A stretch of 64,000 nucleotides of DNA from an uncultured Oscillospiraceae bacterium (GTDB taxonomy: Bacteria; Bacillota; Clostridia; Oscillospirales; Oscillospiraceae), in NCBI GenBank assembly GCA_934655875.1, contig CAKUHB010000001.1:186001-250000 (forward strand). Reading direction: 5' to 3'. Below are positions 8,907 to 16,653 of the stretch, piece by piece (within the stretch, counting starts at the first letter, position 1; every line of letters begins with the position of its first letter). The translations under genes and the position numbers were made by a program. The notes below the pieces were generated by a model. The model was not told the DNA's origin, made no database searches, and was given only the letters and a program-made list of their open reading frames with translations.

Positions 8907-8918
8907 GGAGGCGGCACC

Positions 8919-9749
8919 ATGGAAATTCTGATCCCGATTCTGGCTGTTACGATCATCGGTCTCATCTGCGGCGTCGGACTTGCCGTCGCTTCCAGCGTGA
9001 TGGCCGTCAAGGAGGATACCCGCTTCACCGAGATCCGCGAATGTCTGCCTGGCGCAAACTGCGGTGCGTGCGGCTACACCGGCTGCGACGGCTATGCCAA
9101 GGCGCTGCTGGAGCCCGGCACCAAGACCAATCTCTGCGTCCCCGGCGCAGACACCGTTGCAGCAAAGATCGCTGCGCTGCTCGGCGTCGCAGCGGAAGAC
9201 GTTGTTGAGAAGATCGCTGTCGTCCAGTGCGCGGGCACGTGCGAAGCGACCTCGGTCAAGGCCGATTACCGCGGCATCCAGTCCTGCGCGGCGGCGAAGA
9301 TCTTCTACGGCGGCCGCGGCAAATGCATCTTCGGCTGCATGGGCTTCGGCGACTGCGCCAAGGCCTGTCCGCAGCAGGCGATCTCCATGCGCGACGGCAT
9401 CGCCTTCGTCAGCCAGCCCAAGTGCATCGGCTGCGGCATCTGCGCGCAGACCTGTCCGCAGAAGATCATCGAGGTCGTCCCCGACGTCATCCGCACCGAA
9501 GTCATCTGTTCGAGCCTGCACAACGGCCCCTACACCCGTAAGGTCTGCTCCAATGGCTGCATCGGCTGCCACAAGTGTGAAAAGACCTGCCCGCACGGCG
9601 CGATCACGGTCGATAATTTTCTCGCCCGGATCAACTGGGACGTCTGCACCGGCTGCGGCGAATGTGCCAAAGTCTGCCCGACCGGCGCCATGGTCTACGG
9701 CGACTTCTCCGGCGCATCCAAGCGCGCCGCCAAGCGCACGACCGCCTGA
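8919..9749 (+). CDS. rnfB: Rnf electron transport complex subunit B, multi-cluster ferredoxin domain
   Basis: RnfB takes electrons from reduced ferredoxin. The 276-residue protein has an N-terminal membrane helix, then the RnfB-type [4Fe-4S] domain (CLPGANCGACGYTGC, about residues 45-60, closing Cys near 73) and a C-terminal ferredoxin region with four further CxxCxxC..C type motifs (CIFGCMGFGDC, CIGCGIC, CSNGCIGCHKC, CTGCGEC). Five clusters in all are predicted. It is the last gene of the operon, ending at a strong terminator. Confidence 0.95.
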   Translation: MEILIPILAVTIIGLICGVGLAVASSVMAVKEDTRFTEIRECLPGANCGACGYTGCDGYAKALLEPGTKTNLCVPGADTVAAKIAALLGVAAEDVVEKIAVVQCAGTCEATSVKADYRGIQSCAAAKIFYGGRGKCIFGCMGFGDCAKACPQQAISMRDGIAFVSQPKCIGCGICAQTCPQKIIEVVPDVIRTEVICSSLHNGPYTRKVCSNGCIGCHKCEKTCPHGAITVDNFLARINWDVCTGCGECAKVCPTGAMVYGDFSGASKRAAKRTTA

Positions 9750-9763
9750 TTTTATCCAGAACA

Positions 9764-9799
9764 AAACACGTCCGGAAGCATGGCTTCCGGACGTGTTTT
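9764..9799. terminator. Bidirectional terminator between rnfB and the acylation locus
   Basis: A long perfect hairpin (AACACGTCCGGAAG / CTTCCGGACGTGTT around loop CATGG) has A-runs on the left and T-runs on the right, so it can end transcripts from both converging operons. Confidence 0.93.
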
Positions 9800-9811
9800 T
9801 GTTCTGTTATT

Positions 9812-11647
9812 TCATACACCGATCAGCGTCAGCAGGGCTTCGGGGGTGATATTGTCGGTGATGCCGAAGCGGAGCATGGCATAGAGCGTCTGCGGCAGGC
9901 CCTTGACGACGGTGTTGACGCCCGGATTGGTCGAGAGCGTCACGTGGACGCCAAGCTCCTGTAACGTCACCTGTGCGAGCGTGGAATACTGCCCGGCGGG
10001 ATAAGCCAGCACATCGACCGGCTGCCCGGTCGCGTCCTCCAGCTGCGCGCGGCTCTTTGTAAAGTCCTCGGTCAGCGCCTGCACATACGCTTCCTCCGGT
10101 TCGCCCGCGAGCGGGAGGATATTCTCGCGCACGGCGGCAGAGCCATCTTCATACGGCGGCCACTGGTGCATGTCATAGGTGTGGCTCTGGATGGAGATGA
10201 GACCGGAATCGGTCATCTCCTTCGCTTCCGCCGCGCCGAAATGCGGCGTCATGGCGTAGTCCGTGTCCTTGTAATGATCCTTGCCGAACGAGACGCCGAT
10301 CGCAAAAATGGTCGCTTTCATGCCGTATTTCTGCAAAATCGGGTAGGCAAGGGTGTAATTGCTCAGATATCCGTCGTCAAAGGTGATAACGACCGGCTTT
10401 TCCGGCAGCGGCTCGCCGTGCAGGACGTAGCCTTGCAGCTCGTCAAAGGAAACGCCGGTATAGCCTGCTTCGCTGAGCGCGCGGATCTGCGCTTCAAACT
10501 GCTCCGGCGAGACCATTTCGTCGTTTGTCACATCCTCGGACAGGTGGTGGTACATGAGGATCGGCACCTGCGCACTGATCTCCAAAGCCGGCAGTGCAGA
10601 CGGCTGTAGGACGTCTGTAAAGTAGCCCGCGGGGGTCTCGGCGGTCACATATGTGCCGAAATCGTCCGGCATCCACAGCTCCGTCCGCCCGGCGATCCTC
10701 GCGCACATCATTTCGCCGACGTTATTGCGGAAGTGCGTGCCGTCGTAGAAATAGCGCGGTTCACAGCTGACGCTGCTGGAGGAAAAATCCCAGAACGGCG
10801 TGACAGCAGCCAGAGACTGATAAAACTGCGCGATATCCTCTGCCTGATAGTTTTTCAGATACTCGGCATAGACCGGCCCGGCCACGACGACAAGTTTGAC
10901 GCCCGCCGCCTCGCACATGTCCCGGATCGCCGCGACGCTTTTCATGCAGTCTTCGGTGTGCGGCAGGGACAGGGACTGGCGCGGGTAATCGGTAAAGACC
11001 GGATAGGATTGCAGATAGGCTTCTTCGCTTCCGATCGGCTCCGCGTCGCGTACGCGCTTGTCATAGCAGCCGGTCTGTTCGTCAAAGACGTCGAAGGTCT
11101 GCGGCAGGATGGTATCGGTGCGCAGGGCCTTGAGCTTGGCGAGGGCATAGCGCGGGTCGGCGAAGAGATAGCGCGTGTAATAAGAAAGCGCGGACGTGTC
11201 GGGATCTTCCTTATAGTGAAGATTCTTGGTCAGCCGGTCGGATTCCTCGTCGTATTCCAGACCGTTGTCAAGATAGACGTTCAGGACAAGGTTTTTGACT
11301 GTGTAGTTTTCAAGCAGATACTGTGTGATCTTCTCACAGTCACGCATGTCCGCGCCGTACATGATGAGGTTATAAAAGCGCGCGTTATACAGCTCATTGA
11401 ACCCGTCCACTGGGAACGAGCTGGTCGACGAGCAGCCGAGGATATAGGAATCGTAGTCCTCGTGGTGCTGCTCGAGATATGTGAACTTCGCCACGCGGGG
11501 ATTGTTCGTCTCGTCATAGGAGAACCAGTGCAGCAGCTTATCCCCGAACGCGCCGAACGGATCGGCAGCAAGGTTCAGCCCGGCGAGCAGCGCCGTCAGC
11601 ACGAAAACGGTCACGAGAAAGACCAGCACCCATTTTTTAGAACTCAT
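9812..11647 (-). CDS. SGNH (DltD/AlgX-like) - polysaccharide deacetylase fusion protein
   Basis: This 611-residue exported or membrane-anchored protein has an N-terminal signal/anchor helix (residues 5-27). Residues of about 50-340 resemble the SGNH acyl-transfer proteins that partner MBOAT enzymes (DltD, AlgJ/X): a LGCSSTS nucleophile-type turn and a late DGTHF Asp-His pair. Residues of about 365-611 are a NodB-like polysaccharide deacetylase, with VPILMYHH, TFDDGY (about 422-427), the metal-binding SHTYDMH and AYPAGQY motifs. It is the last gene of a Dlt-like operon. The likely role is transfer of an acyl group to, and N-deacetylation of, a cell-surface polymer. The fusion of the two activities is unusual; the substrate is unknown. 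Confidence 0.8.
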   Translation of the reverse strand: MSSKKWVLVFLVTVFVLTALLAGLNLAADPFGAFGDKLLHWFSYDETNNPRVAKFTYLEQHHEDYDSYILGCSSTSSFPVDGFNELYNARFYNLIMYGADMRDCEKITQYLLENYTVKNLVLNVYLDNGLEYDEESDRLTKNLHYKEDPDTSALSYYTRYLFADPRYALAKLKALRTDTILPQTFDVFDEQTGCYDKRVRDAEPIGSEEAYLQSYPVFTDYPRQSLSLPHTEDCMKSVAAIRDMCEAAGVKLVVVAGPVYAEYLKNYQAEDIAQFYQSLAAVTPFWDFSSSSVSCEPRYFYDGTHFRNNVGEMMCARIAGRTELWMPDDFGTYVTAETPAGYFTDVLQPSALPALEISAQVPILMYHHLSEDVTNDEMVSPEQFEAQIRALSEAGYTGVSFDELQGYVLHGEPLPEKPVVITFDDGYLSNYTLAYPILQKYGMKATIFAIGVSFGKDHYKDTDYAMTPHFGAAEAKEMTDSGLISIQSHTYDMHQWPPYEDGSAAVRENILPLAGEPEEAYVQALTEDFTKSRAQLEDATGQPVDVLAYPAGQYSTLAQVTLQELGVHVTLSTNPGVNTVVKGLPQTLYAMLRFGITDNITPEALLTLIGV

Positions 11648-11659
11648 TGCATCACCGCC

Positions 11660-13204
11660 TTAGAACTGCGTGTAGATAAACCCGGACGGGATATAGCCCG
11701 CGCGGAACACCCCGAGCAGGAACACCGCCAGCAGCAGCGCCGTCATGGCTGCCCACTGCACAAAGCCGGACTTCTTTTCCAGCCCCGCGCGGATCTGCAC
11801 GCCGCGCTCCTGCATGCACTCGAGCGTCAGAAGGACAGCCAGTCCCAGCGCAATGACGAGAAAATCCGTCTTCGCAAGTCCGAGGGACAGAAGCGTCCCG
11901 TCCAGCAGCTGCGACGGCTGCGGGTGCAGAATGGTGGTCTTCAGCAGCGTAAACACGCTCCGCAGGCGCGGCGCGCGCGTAAAGTACCGGCCGATGAACA
12001 CCAGAAGCGCCGTCCGCAGCGTCATGAACACGCGCCAGCCGGCGGATTTATCGTTCACGTGCAGGGTAGATTTCCACCGCAGGAATGTCCGCTCCAGAAG
12101 CAGGGACGCCGTGATGAGCACGCCGTTCCACAGGCCAAAGGCAATGTAGCGGAAGTTGGCCCCGTGCCAGATGCCGATGATAAAATACACGATGAACGTG
12201 GCCAGCGATGTGGCAAAGATCTTGCCCGCGGTGCCGCCAATATGCGTGCGCGCCCAGCGGGACAGGCGGCCAAACGCCTTGGAGAGCGAAATGGGATAGA
12301 ACACATAGTCCCGCATCCACGCGCCCAGCGTAATGTGCCAGCGCCGCCAATAGTCCGTGAGGGAGGTCGCAAAGATCGGGCGGCGGAAATTCTCCGCCAT
12401 GTCAATGCCGAACAGGCGTGCCACGCCGCGGGTAATGTCGATGCCGCCGGAAAAATCGCAGTAGAGCTGGATGCAGTAGAACAGGATGCCGCTTGCAATG
12501 ACCGCACCGCCATACGGGCAGTTGTCCTTGATGACGGCATTGACCAGCACGGCGGCCCGGTCAGCGATGACGAGCTTTTTGAAGTAACCCCACAGGCAAA
12601 GCTGGATACCGAACTTGAGATCGCGCCAGTCGAGCGTCCGCTCGGCCATCAGCTGCGGCGCGAGCTGGTCATAGCGGCTGATCGGCCCCTGCACCATCTG
12701 CGGGAAGAAGGAGACGAACAGGCCGTATTTGAGCGGGTTCCGCTGTGCCTGCGTCTTTCCGCGGTAGACGTCGATGACATAGCCGACGGCCTGAAAAATA
12801 AAATAGGACAGGCCCAGCGGCACGACAAAATCCCACCGGGGAAGCGTGTCCCCGATGGCGGACGGAAGCGCGGAAACGGTGAAGTTCCAGTACTTCATGA
12901 GGTATAAAAGCCCGAAGCACAGGATGGCGCAGACGGCGCAGATGCGCTTTTTCGCGCGGCGCACAGCGGCCTTCGCGTCCTTATCCGGTGCAGGCCGGGC
13001 ATTCTGGCGGGCGAGCAGCAGACCGGTCAGCCACGTGATCCCGGCGACGAGCACGAGCCACGCCGCGCTTTTGACTCCGCCGGACACGTAAAACACCATG
13101 CTCGCCAGCAGCAGGACGAGCCACTGCCCGCGCTTCGGGACGAGGTAATAGAGAACGACACTCAGTGCGGCCAGCGCGACGAAGGACAGGGATGCAAACG
13201 ACAT
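11660..13204 (-). CDS. MBOAT family O-acyltransferase (DltB/AlgI-like)
   Basis: This 514-residue multi-pass membrane protein moves acyl groups across the membrane to surface polymers or to an SGNH partner. It has the MBOAT signature: RRWHITLGAWMRDY and GIWHGANFRYIAFGLWNG with His347 as the predicted catalytic residue. Length and pattern are closest to the AlgI/PatA/DltB group. It lies between a dedicated carrier protein gene (1 base apart) and the SGNH-deacetylase gene, the arrangement seen in dlt-type systems. The acyl donor would be the thioester on the neighbouring carrier protein. Confidence 0.9.
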   Translation of the reverse strand: MSFASLSFVALAALSVVLYYLVPKRGQWLVLLLASMVFYVSGGVKSAAWLVLVAGITWLTGLLLARQNARPAPDKDAKAAVRRAKKRICAVCAILCFGLLYLMKYWNFTVSALPSAIGDTLPRWDFVVPLGLSYFIFQAVGYVIDVYRGKTQAQRNPLKYGLFVSFFPQMVQGPISRYDQLAPQLMAERTLDWRDLKFGIQLCLWGYFKKLVIADRAAVLVNAVIKDNCPYGGAVIASGILFYCIQLYCDFSGGIDITRGVARLFGIDMAENFRRPIFATSLTDYWRRWHITLGAWMRDYVFYPISLSKAFGRLSRWARTHIGGTAGKIFATSLATFIVYFIIGIWHGANFRYIAFGLWNGVLITASLLLERTFLRWKSTLHVNDKSAGWRVFMTLRTALLVFIGRYFTRAPRLRSVFTLLKTTILHPQPSQLLDGTLLSLGLAKTDFLVIALGLAVLLTLECMQERGVQIRAGLEKKSGFVQWAAMTALLLAVFLLGVFRAGYIPSGFIYTQF

Positions 13205-13205
13205 C

Positions 13206-13433
13206 TCAGTTCTGCTTGCGCTCGATGAGCTCTTCGATCGCTTCGACGCTGTTGAAGTTCTCCGGCGTCAAATCGTCGACGCCAAGCTCCACGTCAAAGG
13301 CTTCCATCAGCTCGGTCACGACGGCGACGATGTCGAGCGAGTCGATCAGGCCGTCGTCAATGAGGGCAGTCTCCGTCTCAAAATCGACGCCCGGGCAAAT
13401 TTCGCTCAGGATTTCAATGATCTGTTTTCTCAT
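13206..13433 (-). CDS. Acyl carrier protein (DltC-like)
   Basis: This is a 75-residue acidic carrier with the phosphopantetheine site DSL at Asp31-Ser32. It lies one base from the MBOAT gene and downstream of the adenylation enzyme, so it is the expected acceptor of the activated acyl group. It is distinct from the fatty acid ACP encoded at 56.6 kb. Start ATG has AAGGAAG upstream. Confidence 0.9.
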   Translation of the reverse strand: MRKQIIEILSEICPGVDFETETALIDDGLIDSLDIVAVVTELMEAFDVELGVDDLTPENFNSVEAIEELIERKQN

Positions 13434-13448
13434 GGTTCAAACTTCCTT

Positions 13449-14216
13449 TCATCCAAGCCGCAGGACGGCAGAAGACCATCCGTCCGGCTGGAACTGATTC
13501 TTTTCATAAAACCGCTCGGCGGGCGTGTTGCCCACGCGCGCCCAGACGGTGCATTTCTGCCCGCCGGTGCGCGCGGTCATCTGCGTCAGCAGCTGCTGCG
13601 CAAGGCCGCGCCCGCGGCAGTCGCTGCGTACGGCCAGATGCCGCAGCTCGCAGGCCGCGCGTCCGGGCGCGTAATGAAGAACCCCTGCAATGCCGCTCTC
13701 ATCCGTCAGGCAGAGCAGTTCACCCGCGGCAGTCGCCGCGCGCAGCGCGTCCTCCGGCGGGATGCAGCCCGTGAGCGGGTCAAACTGCGCATATAAAAAC
13801 GCCTGTACCGCGTCAAACGGCACATTGGCCGGTTCCTCTGCGTGCGAAACCTCGACCGCGGGCCGCGTGCGCCGCAGACGGCGGAAGCACTCGGCAAAGC
13901 CAAGCCCTTGCAGCTGCTCTGCCGCGGCGGCCATGGCGTCCGCATCCTTTGCGCGGCAGCTGAGCTCCGTCACGACAGGTGCCTGCACATCCGGCAGGAA
14001 AAATGTCCCGCCGGGCTGCAAGTAAAAGTTCAAAATCAAATGCCCCGGTCTCTGCCGCAGCAGGAGCAGGCAGCCTCCGCGCGCCTCATAATACAGCCCG
14101 CGCGGCAGCTCGCGCCGGTAGTCCTCCGCGGACAAAAAGCAGTTGGTCACAACGCCGCGCCGCAGCTGCGCGGACAGAAGCGGCGCGAGCGCCGCATAGC
14201 TCTCAGCCCTCTGCAT
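13449..14216 (-). CDS. GNAT family N-acetyltransferase within the acylation operon
   Basis: This is a 255-residue protein with an acetyl-CoA-binding GNAT core in the last 120 residues: LAVRSDCRGRGLAQQLL is the pyrophosphate-binding loop motif, and ERFYEKNQF is the usual C-terminal strand. The N-terminal half is not recognised and may be a second, degenerate GNAT repeat. Its start overlaps the adenylation gene by 14 bases. Classical dlt operons have no such gene; it may modify the amino acid or acyl substrate before loading, but this is inference. Confidence 0.75.
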   Translation of the reverse strand: MQRAESYAALAPLLSAQLRRGVVTNCFLSAEDYRRELPRGLYYEARGGCLLLLRQRPGHLILNFYLQPGGTFFLPDVQAPVVTELSCRAKDADAMAAAAEQLQGLGFAECFRRLRRTRPAVEVSHAEEPANVPFDAVQAFLYAQFDPLTGCIPPEDALRAATAAGELLCLTDESGIAGVLHYAPGRAACELRHLAVRSDCRGRGLAQQLLTQMTARTGGQKCTVWARVGNTPAERFYEKNQFQPDGWSSAVLRLG

Positions 14217-15726
14217 GCAAAAACCGCTCCTTCAGCGCAACGCGGTCGATCTTGCCGTTGGCATTGTAGGGAAGAACCTCGAGCTTTTCATAGAGGTTCG
14301 GCAGCATATACTTGGGCAGCAGCGTCCGCAGCGTCTTGGCCAGCGCGTCCGCTTCCGGTTCGCCCGCATAGACGCAGAGAATGCGGTCGCGCGCGCCGTC
14401 ATAGAGACAGGCGGCCGCCTGCATCCCGGCGACGCTGTGCAGAGCGACCTCAATTTCGCCCAGCTCAATGCGGTAGCCCATGTGCTTGATCTGGCCGTCG
14501 CGCCGGGCGAGGAAATAGAGGTATCCGTCCTCCTTCTGCACGGCCATATCGCCCGTGCGGTAGAGAATGTCCCGGAAATCGAGGCAGAGCGGGTTCTGGA
14601 TAAAGGCGGCGTCGGTCTTGGCCGGGTCTGCAAAGTAGCCCGCGGCCAGGCCGGAACCGCGCACGCAGATCTCGCCCGATTCTCCCGGCGCAGCCGGAGT
14701 CAGATCATCCTTTAAGAGCACGATCTGCTTGTTGCGGCAGGCTCTGCCGATGGGGATTGGCTCATCGTCGCGGTATTCGCGCGTCAGGTGCATGGCGGCG
14801 CAGTCGATGGTCGTCTCCGTCGGGCCGTACATGTTGACGACGTGCAGACCGGGCACGGCGGATCTCCACAGATTCACATACTGCGCCTGCAGCGCTTCGC
14901 CGCCGAGGGCCGCCTTTTTCAGGTGCGTGGGCGCGTATTTCGTCAGCGCGCCGGATGCCGCAACCAGATGGAACGCGCTCGTCGCCCAGTTGATCGCGGT
15001 GACGCCCTGCTCCTCCATAGCCTTGAGCAGGAGCATGGGGAAGGTGAAATATTTCTTCTCAAAGATATGGCAGCTCGCGCCGAGCGAGAGCGTCTGGTAC
15101 ACATCCTTGCCTGAAAGATCAAAGTAGAACGGTGCCTGATTGCCGAAGATCTCATGCTCGGTATAGCCGCAGAAGTCGGTCATCCACGCGGTGAAGTCCA
15201 GAATGGCGCGGTGAGAGATGACAATGCCCTTCGGCGCGCCGGTGGAGCCGGAGGTGAAGAGGACATAGACCGGGTCAATGTCCAGGATCTCTTCGCGCCG
15301 CGCATGCAGAAGCGCGGGATCCGGCTCGTGCGCGGCGGCTTCCTCCAGTGAAACGAGCGGCGCGCAGTCGGCCAGCTTTTCCGCAGCCGCGCGGTTCGGC
15401 TCGGTATAGACGATGGCGTGTGCGTGAACCTGATCAAGGATGCGGCGCATGCGCGCTTCAGGCATCTGCTCATCGAGCGGGACATAATAGTTGCCGCTCT
15501 GCAAAACGCCCTGCATGGCAGTCAGGCTTTTCACCGTGCGGCCGATCATGACGGCCACGGGCGCGTTGCAGCAGCCGGGAACGGCGGCAAGCACCGTGCC
15601 GAGCGCCTGTGCGTCGTGAAGCATCCGGCGGTAGCTGACAGCGCCGGACGCATCGGAAAACGCAGTCTTGTCCGGGACGCGCGCAGCGGAACGTTCAAGA
15701 TAATCGGCGGCATTTCGCAGCAGCAT
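14203..15726 (-). CDS. Amino acid adenylation enzyme (DltA-like)
   Basis: This 507-residue AMP-forming ligase activates a carboxylate and loads it on the adjacent carrier protein. Core motifs are all present: LFTSGSTGAPKG, MYGPTETTIDC, YRTGDMA, GYRIELGEIE and NANGKIDR (catalytic Lys). The size and lack of extra domains match D-alanine:carrier ligase, but the substrate pocket cannot be read reliably. The start is placed at ATG 15726, which has AGGAG nine bases upstream; a longer reading frame continues into the surE region and is rejected. It is the first gene of the locus. Confidence 0.87.
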   Translation of the reverse strand: MLLRNAADYLERSAARVPDKTAFSDASGAVSYRRMLHDAQALGTVLAAVPGCCNAPVAVMIGRTVKSLTAMQGVLQSGNYYVPLDEQMPEARMRRILDQVHAHAIVYTEPNRAAAEKLADCAPLVSLEEAAAHEPDPALLHARREEILDIDPVYVLFTSGSTGAPKGIVISHRAILDFTAWMTDFCGYTEHEIFGNQAPFYFDLSGKDVYQTLSLGASCHIFEKKYFTFPMLLLKAMEEQGVTAINWATSAFHLVAASGALTKYAPTHLKKAALGGEALQAQYVNLWRSAVPGLHVVNMYGPTETTIDCAAMHLTREYRDDEPIPIGRACRNKQIVLLKDDLTPAAPGESGEICVRGSGLAAGYFADPAKTDAAFIQNPLCLDFRDILYRTGDMAVQKEDGYLYFLARRDGQIKHMGYRIELGEIEVALHSVAGMQAAACLYDGARDRILCVYAGEPEADALAKTLRTLLPKYMLPNLYEKLEVLPYNANGKIDRVALKERFLHAEG

Positions 15727-15772
15727 GGTCGTACACTCCTTCGTGATCGTAAATTGGGAAACACTTTTGAGA

Positions 15773-15801
15773 ATTTTACCACATCCGCGCGCAAATGTAA
15801 A
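15773..15801 (-). promoter_or_regulatory. Promoter of the Dlt-like operon
   Basis: On the minus strand TTTACA (15796-15801) and TAAAAT (15773-15778) are spaced by 17 bases, about 45 bases before the adenylation gene. Confidence 0.65.
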
Positions 15802-15835
15802 GGCGGCAGGTGCTGAACAACATGCGCCGCGGCAG

Positions 15836-15864
15836 TTGAGCCGGAGCAGATTTTGTGCTAGAAT
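15836..15864 (+). promoter_or_regulatory. Promoter of surE
   Basis: TTGAGC (15836-15841) and TAGAAT (15859-15864) are spaced by 17 bases, with TGC before the -10 giving an extended -10 element. It is divergent from the acylation operon promoter. Confidence 0.6.
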
Positions 15865-15888
15865 AACACAAAAAACAGAGGTGATAGG

Positions 15889-16611
15889 ATGAAGAAGCTG
15901 AAAATTCTGATCTCCAATGACGACGGCATTCAGGCGGCGGGCCTTGCGCGTCTGGCCGCCGCTGCTGTGCAGTTTGGCGAAATTTGGGTCGCCGCGCCGC
16001 AGAGCCAGTGCAGCGGCATGTCGCAGAAGCTGACGATCTCCGGTGAGATTGCCGTGGCGCGCGCCGCGTTTCCGGTTCCCGTGCAGGCCGCGTGGGCCAT
16101 CGGCGGCACACCGGCGGACTGCGTCCAGACGGCGATCTATGCGCTGATGCCGGAGCGGCCGGATATTGTCTTTTCCGGCGTCAATTTCGGCTATAACGCC
16201 GGGTTTGATATCGCCTATTCCGGCACGATGGGCGCGGCGCTCGAAGCGGTGATGAACGGCGTACCGGCCATTGCGTTTTCCAAATTCGACAGCGACAACT
16301 GGCAGACTGCGGAACAGTACCTGCCCCGCATCATCCAGACGCTTCTGCAAAAGCCGCTGGGGCCGGGCGAGATCTGGAACGTCAATTTCCCGGACTGCGG
16401 AACCGGAGACTGCCGCGGAATCCGGTTTGACCGGACGGTCGCGCATTGCCGGTTCTATCAGAACGTCTATACGCCCACGGCAGACGGCACGTCTCTGCGG
16501 CTCGGCAAAAGCTGCCCCAGCCCGGAGCAGTGCGCGCCGGACAGCGACATCCGTGCGCTGCTGGATGGGTATATTTCCATCGGAACGGTCAAAAGTCCGC
16601 TGTTTGAATAA
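15889..16611 (+). CDS. surE: 5'/3'-nucleotidase SurE
   Basis: This 240-residue phosphatase acts on nucleoside monophosphates and is thought to serve stationary-phase survival. The metal-binding NDDG lies at residues 10-13, and SGVNFGYN and YSGTMGAALEA are further family motifs. It is a single gene with its own promoter and terminator. Cytoplasmic. Confidence 0.93.
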   Translation: MKKLKILISNDDGIQAAGLARLAAAAVQFGEIWVAAPQSQCSGMSQKLTISGEIAVARAAFPVPVQAAWAIGGTPADCVQTAIYALMPERPDIVFSGVNFGYNAGFDIAYSGTMGAALEAVMNGVPAIAFSKFDSDNWQTAEQYLPRIIQTLLQKPLGPGEIWNVNFPDCGTGDCRGIRFDRTVAHCRFYQNVYTPTADGTSLRLGKSCPSPEQCAPDSDIRALLDGYISIGTVKSPLFE

Positions 16612-16617
16612 GCAGAT

Positions 16618-16650
16618 AAAAAATGCTCCGCAGCTCTGCGGAGCATTTTT
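16618..16650. terminator. Bidirectional terminator between surE and the L,D-transpeptidase
   Basis: A perfect hairpin AAAAATGCTCCGCAG / CTGCGGAGCATTTTT has a 2-base loop, with A and T runs on either side serving both converging genes. Confidence 0.93.
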
Positions 16651-16653
16651 GCG

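Noticed and set aside
10733..12907. A 724-codon plus-strand frame opposite the MBOAT and deacetylase genes
   Set aside because: Low-complexity Arg/Gly/Asp-rich composition, no motif and no ribosome site; the minus-strand genes are well supported.
15727..16446. N-terminal extension of the DltA-like frame into the surE region
   Set aside because: It covers both promoters and the antisense of surE; the ATG at 15726 has a proper ribosome site and the family start.
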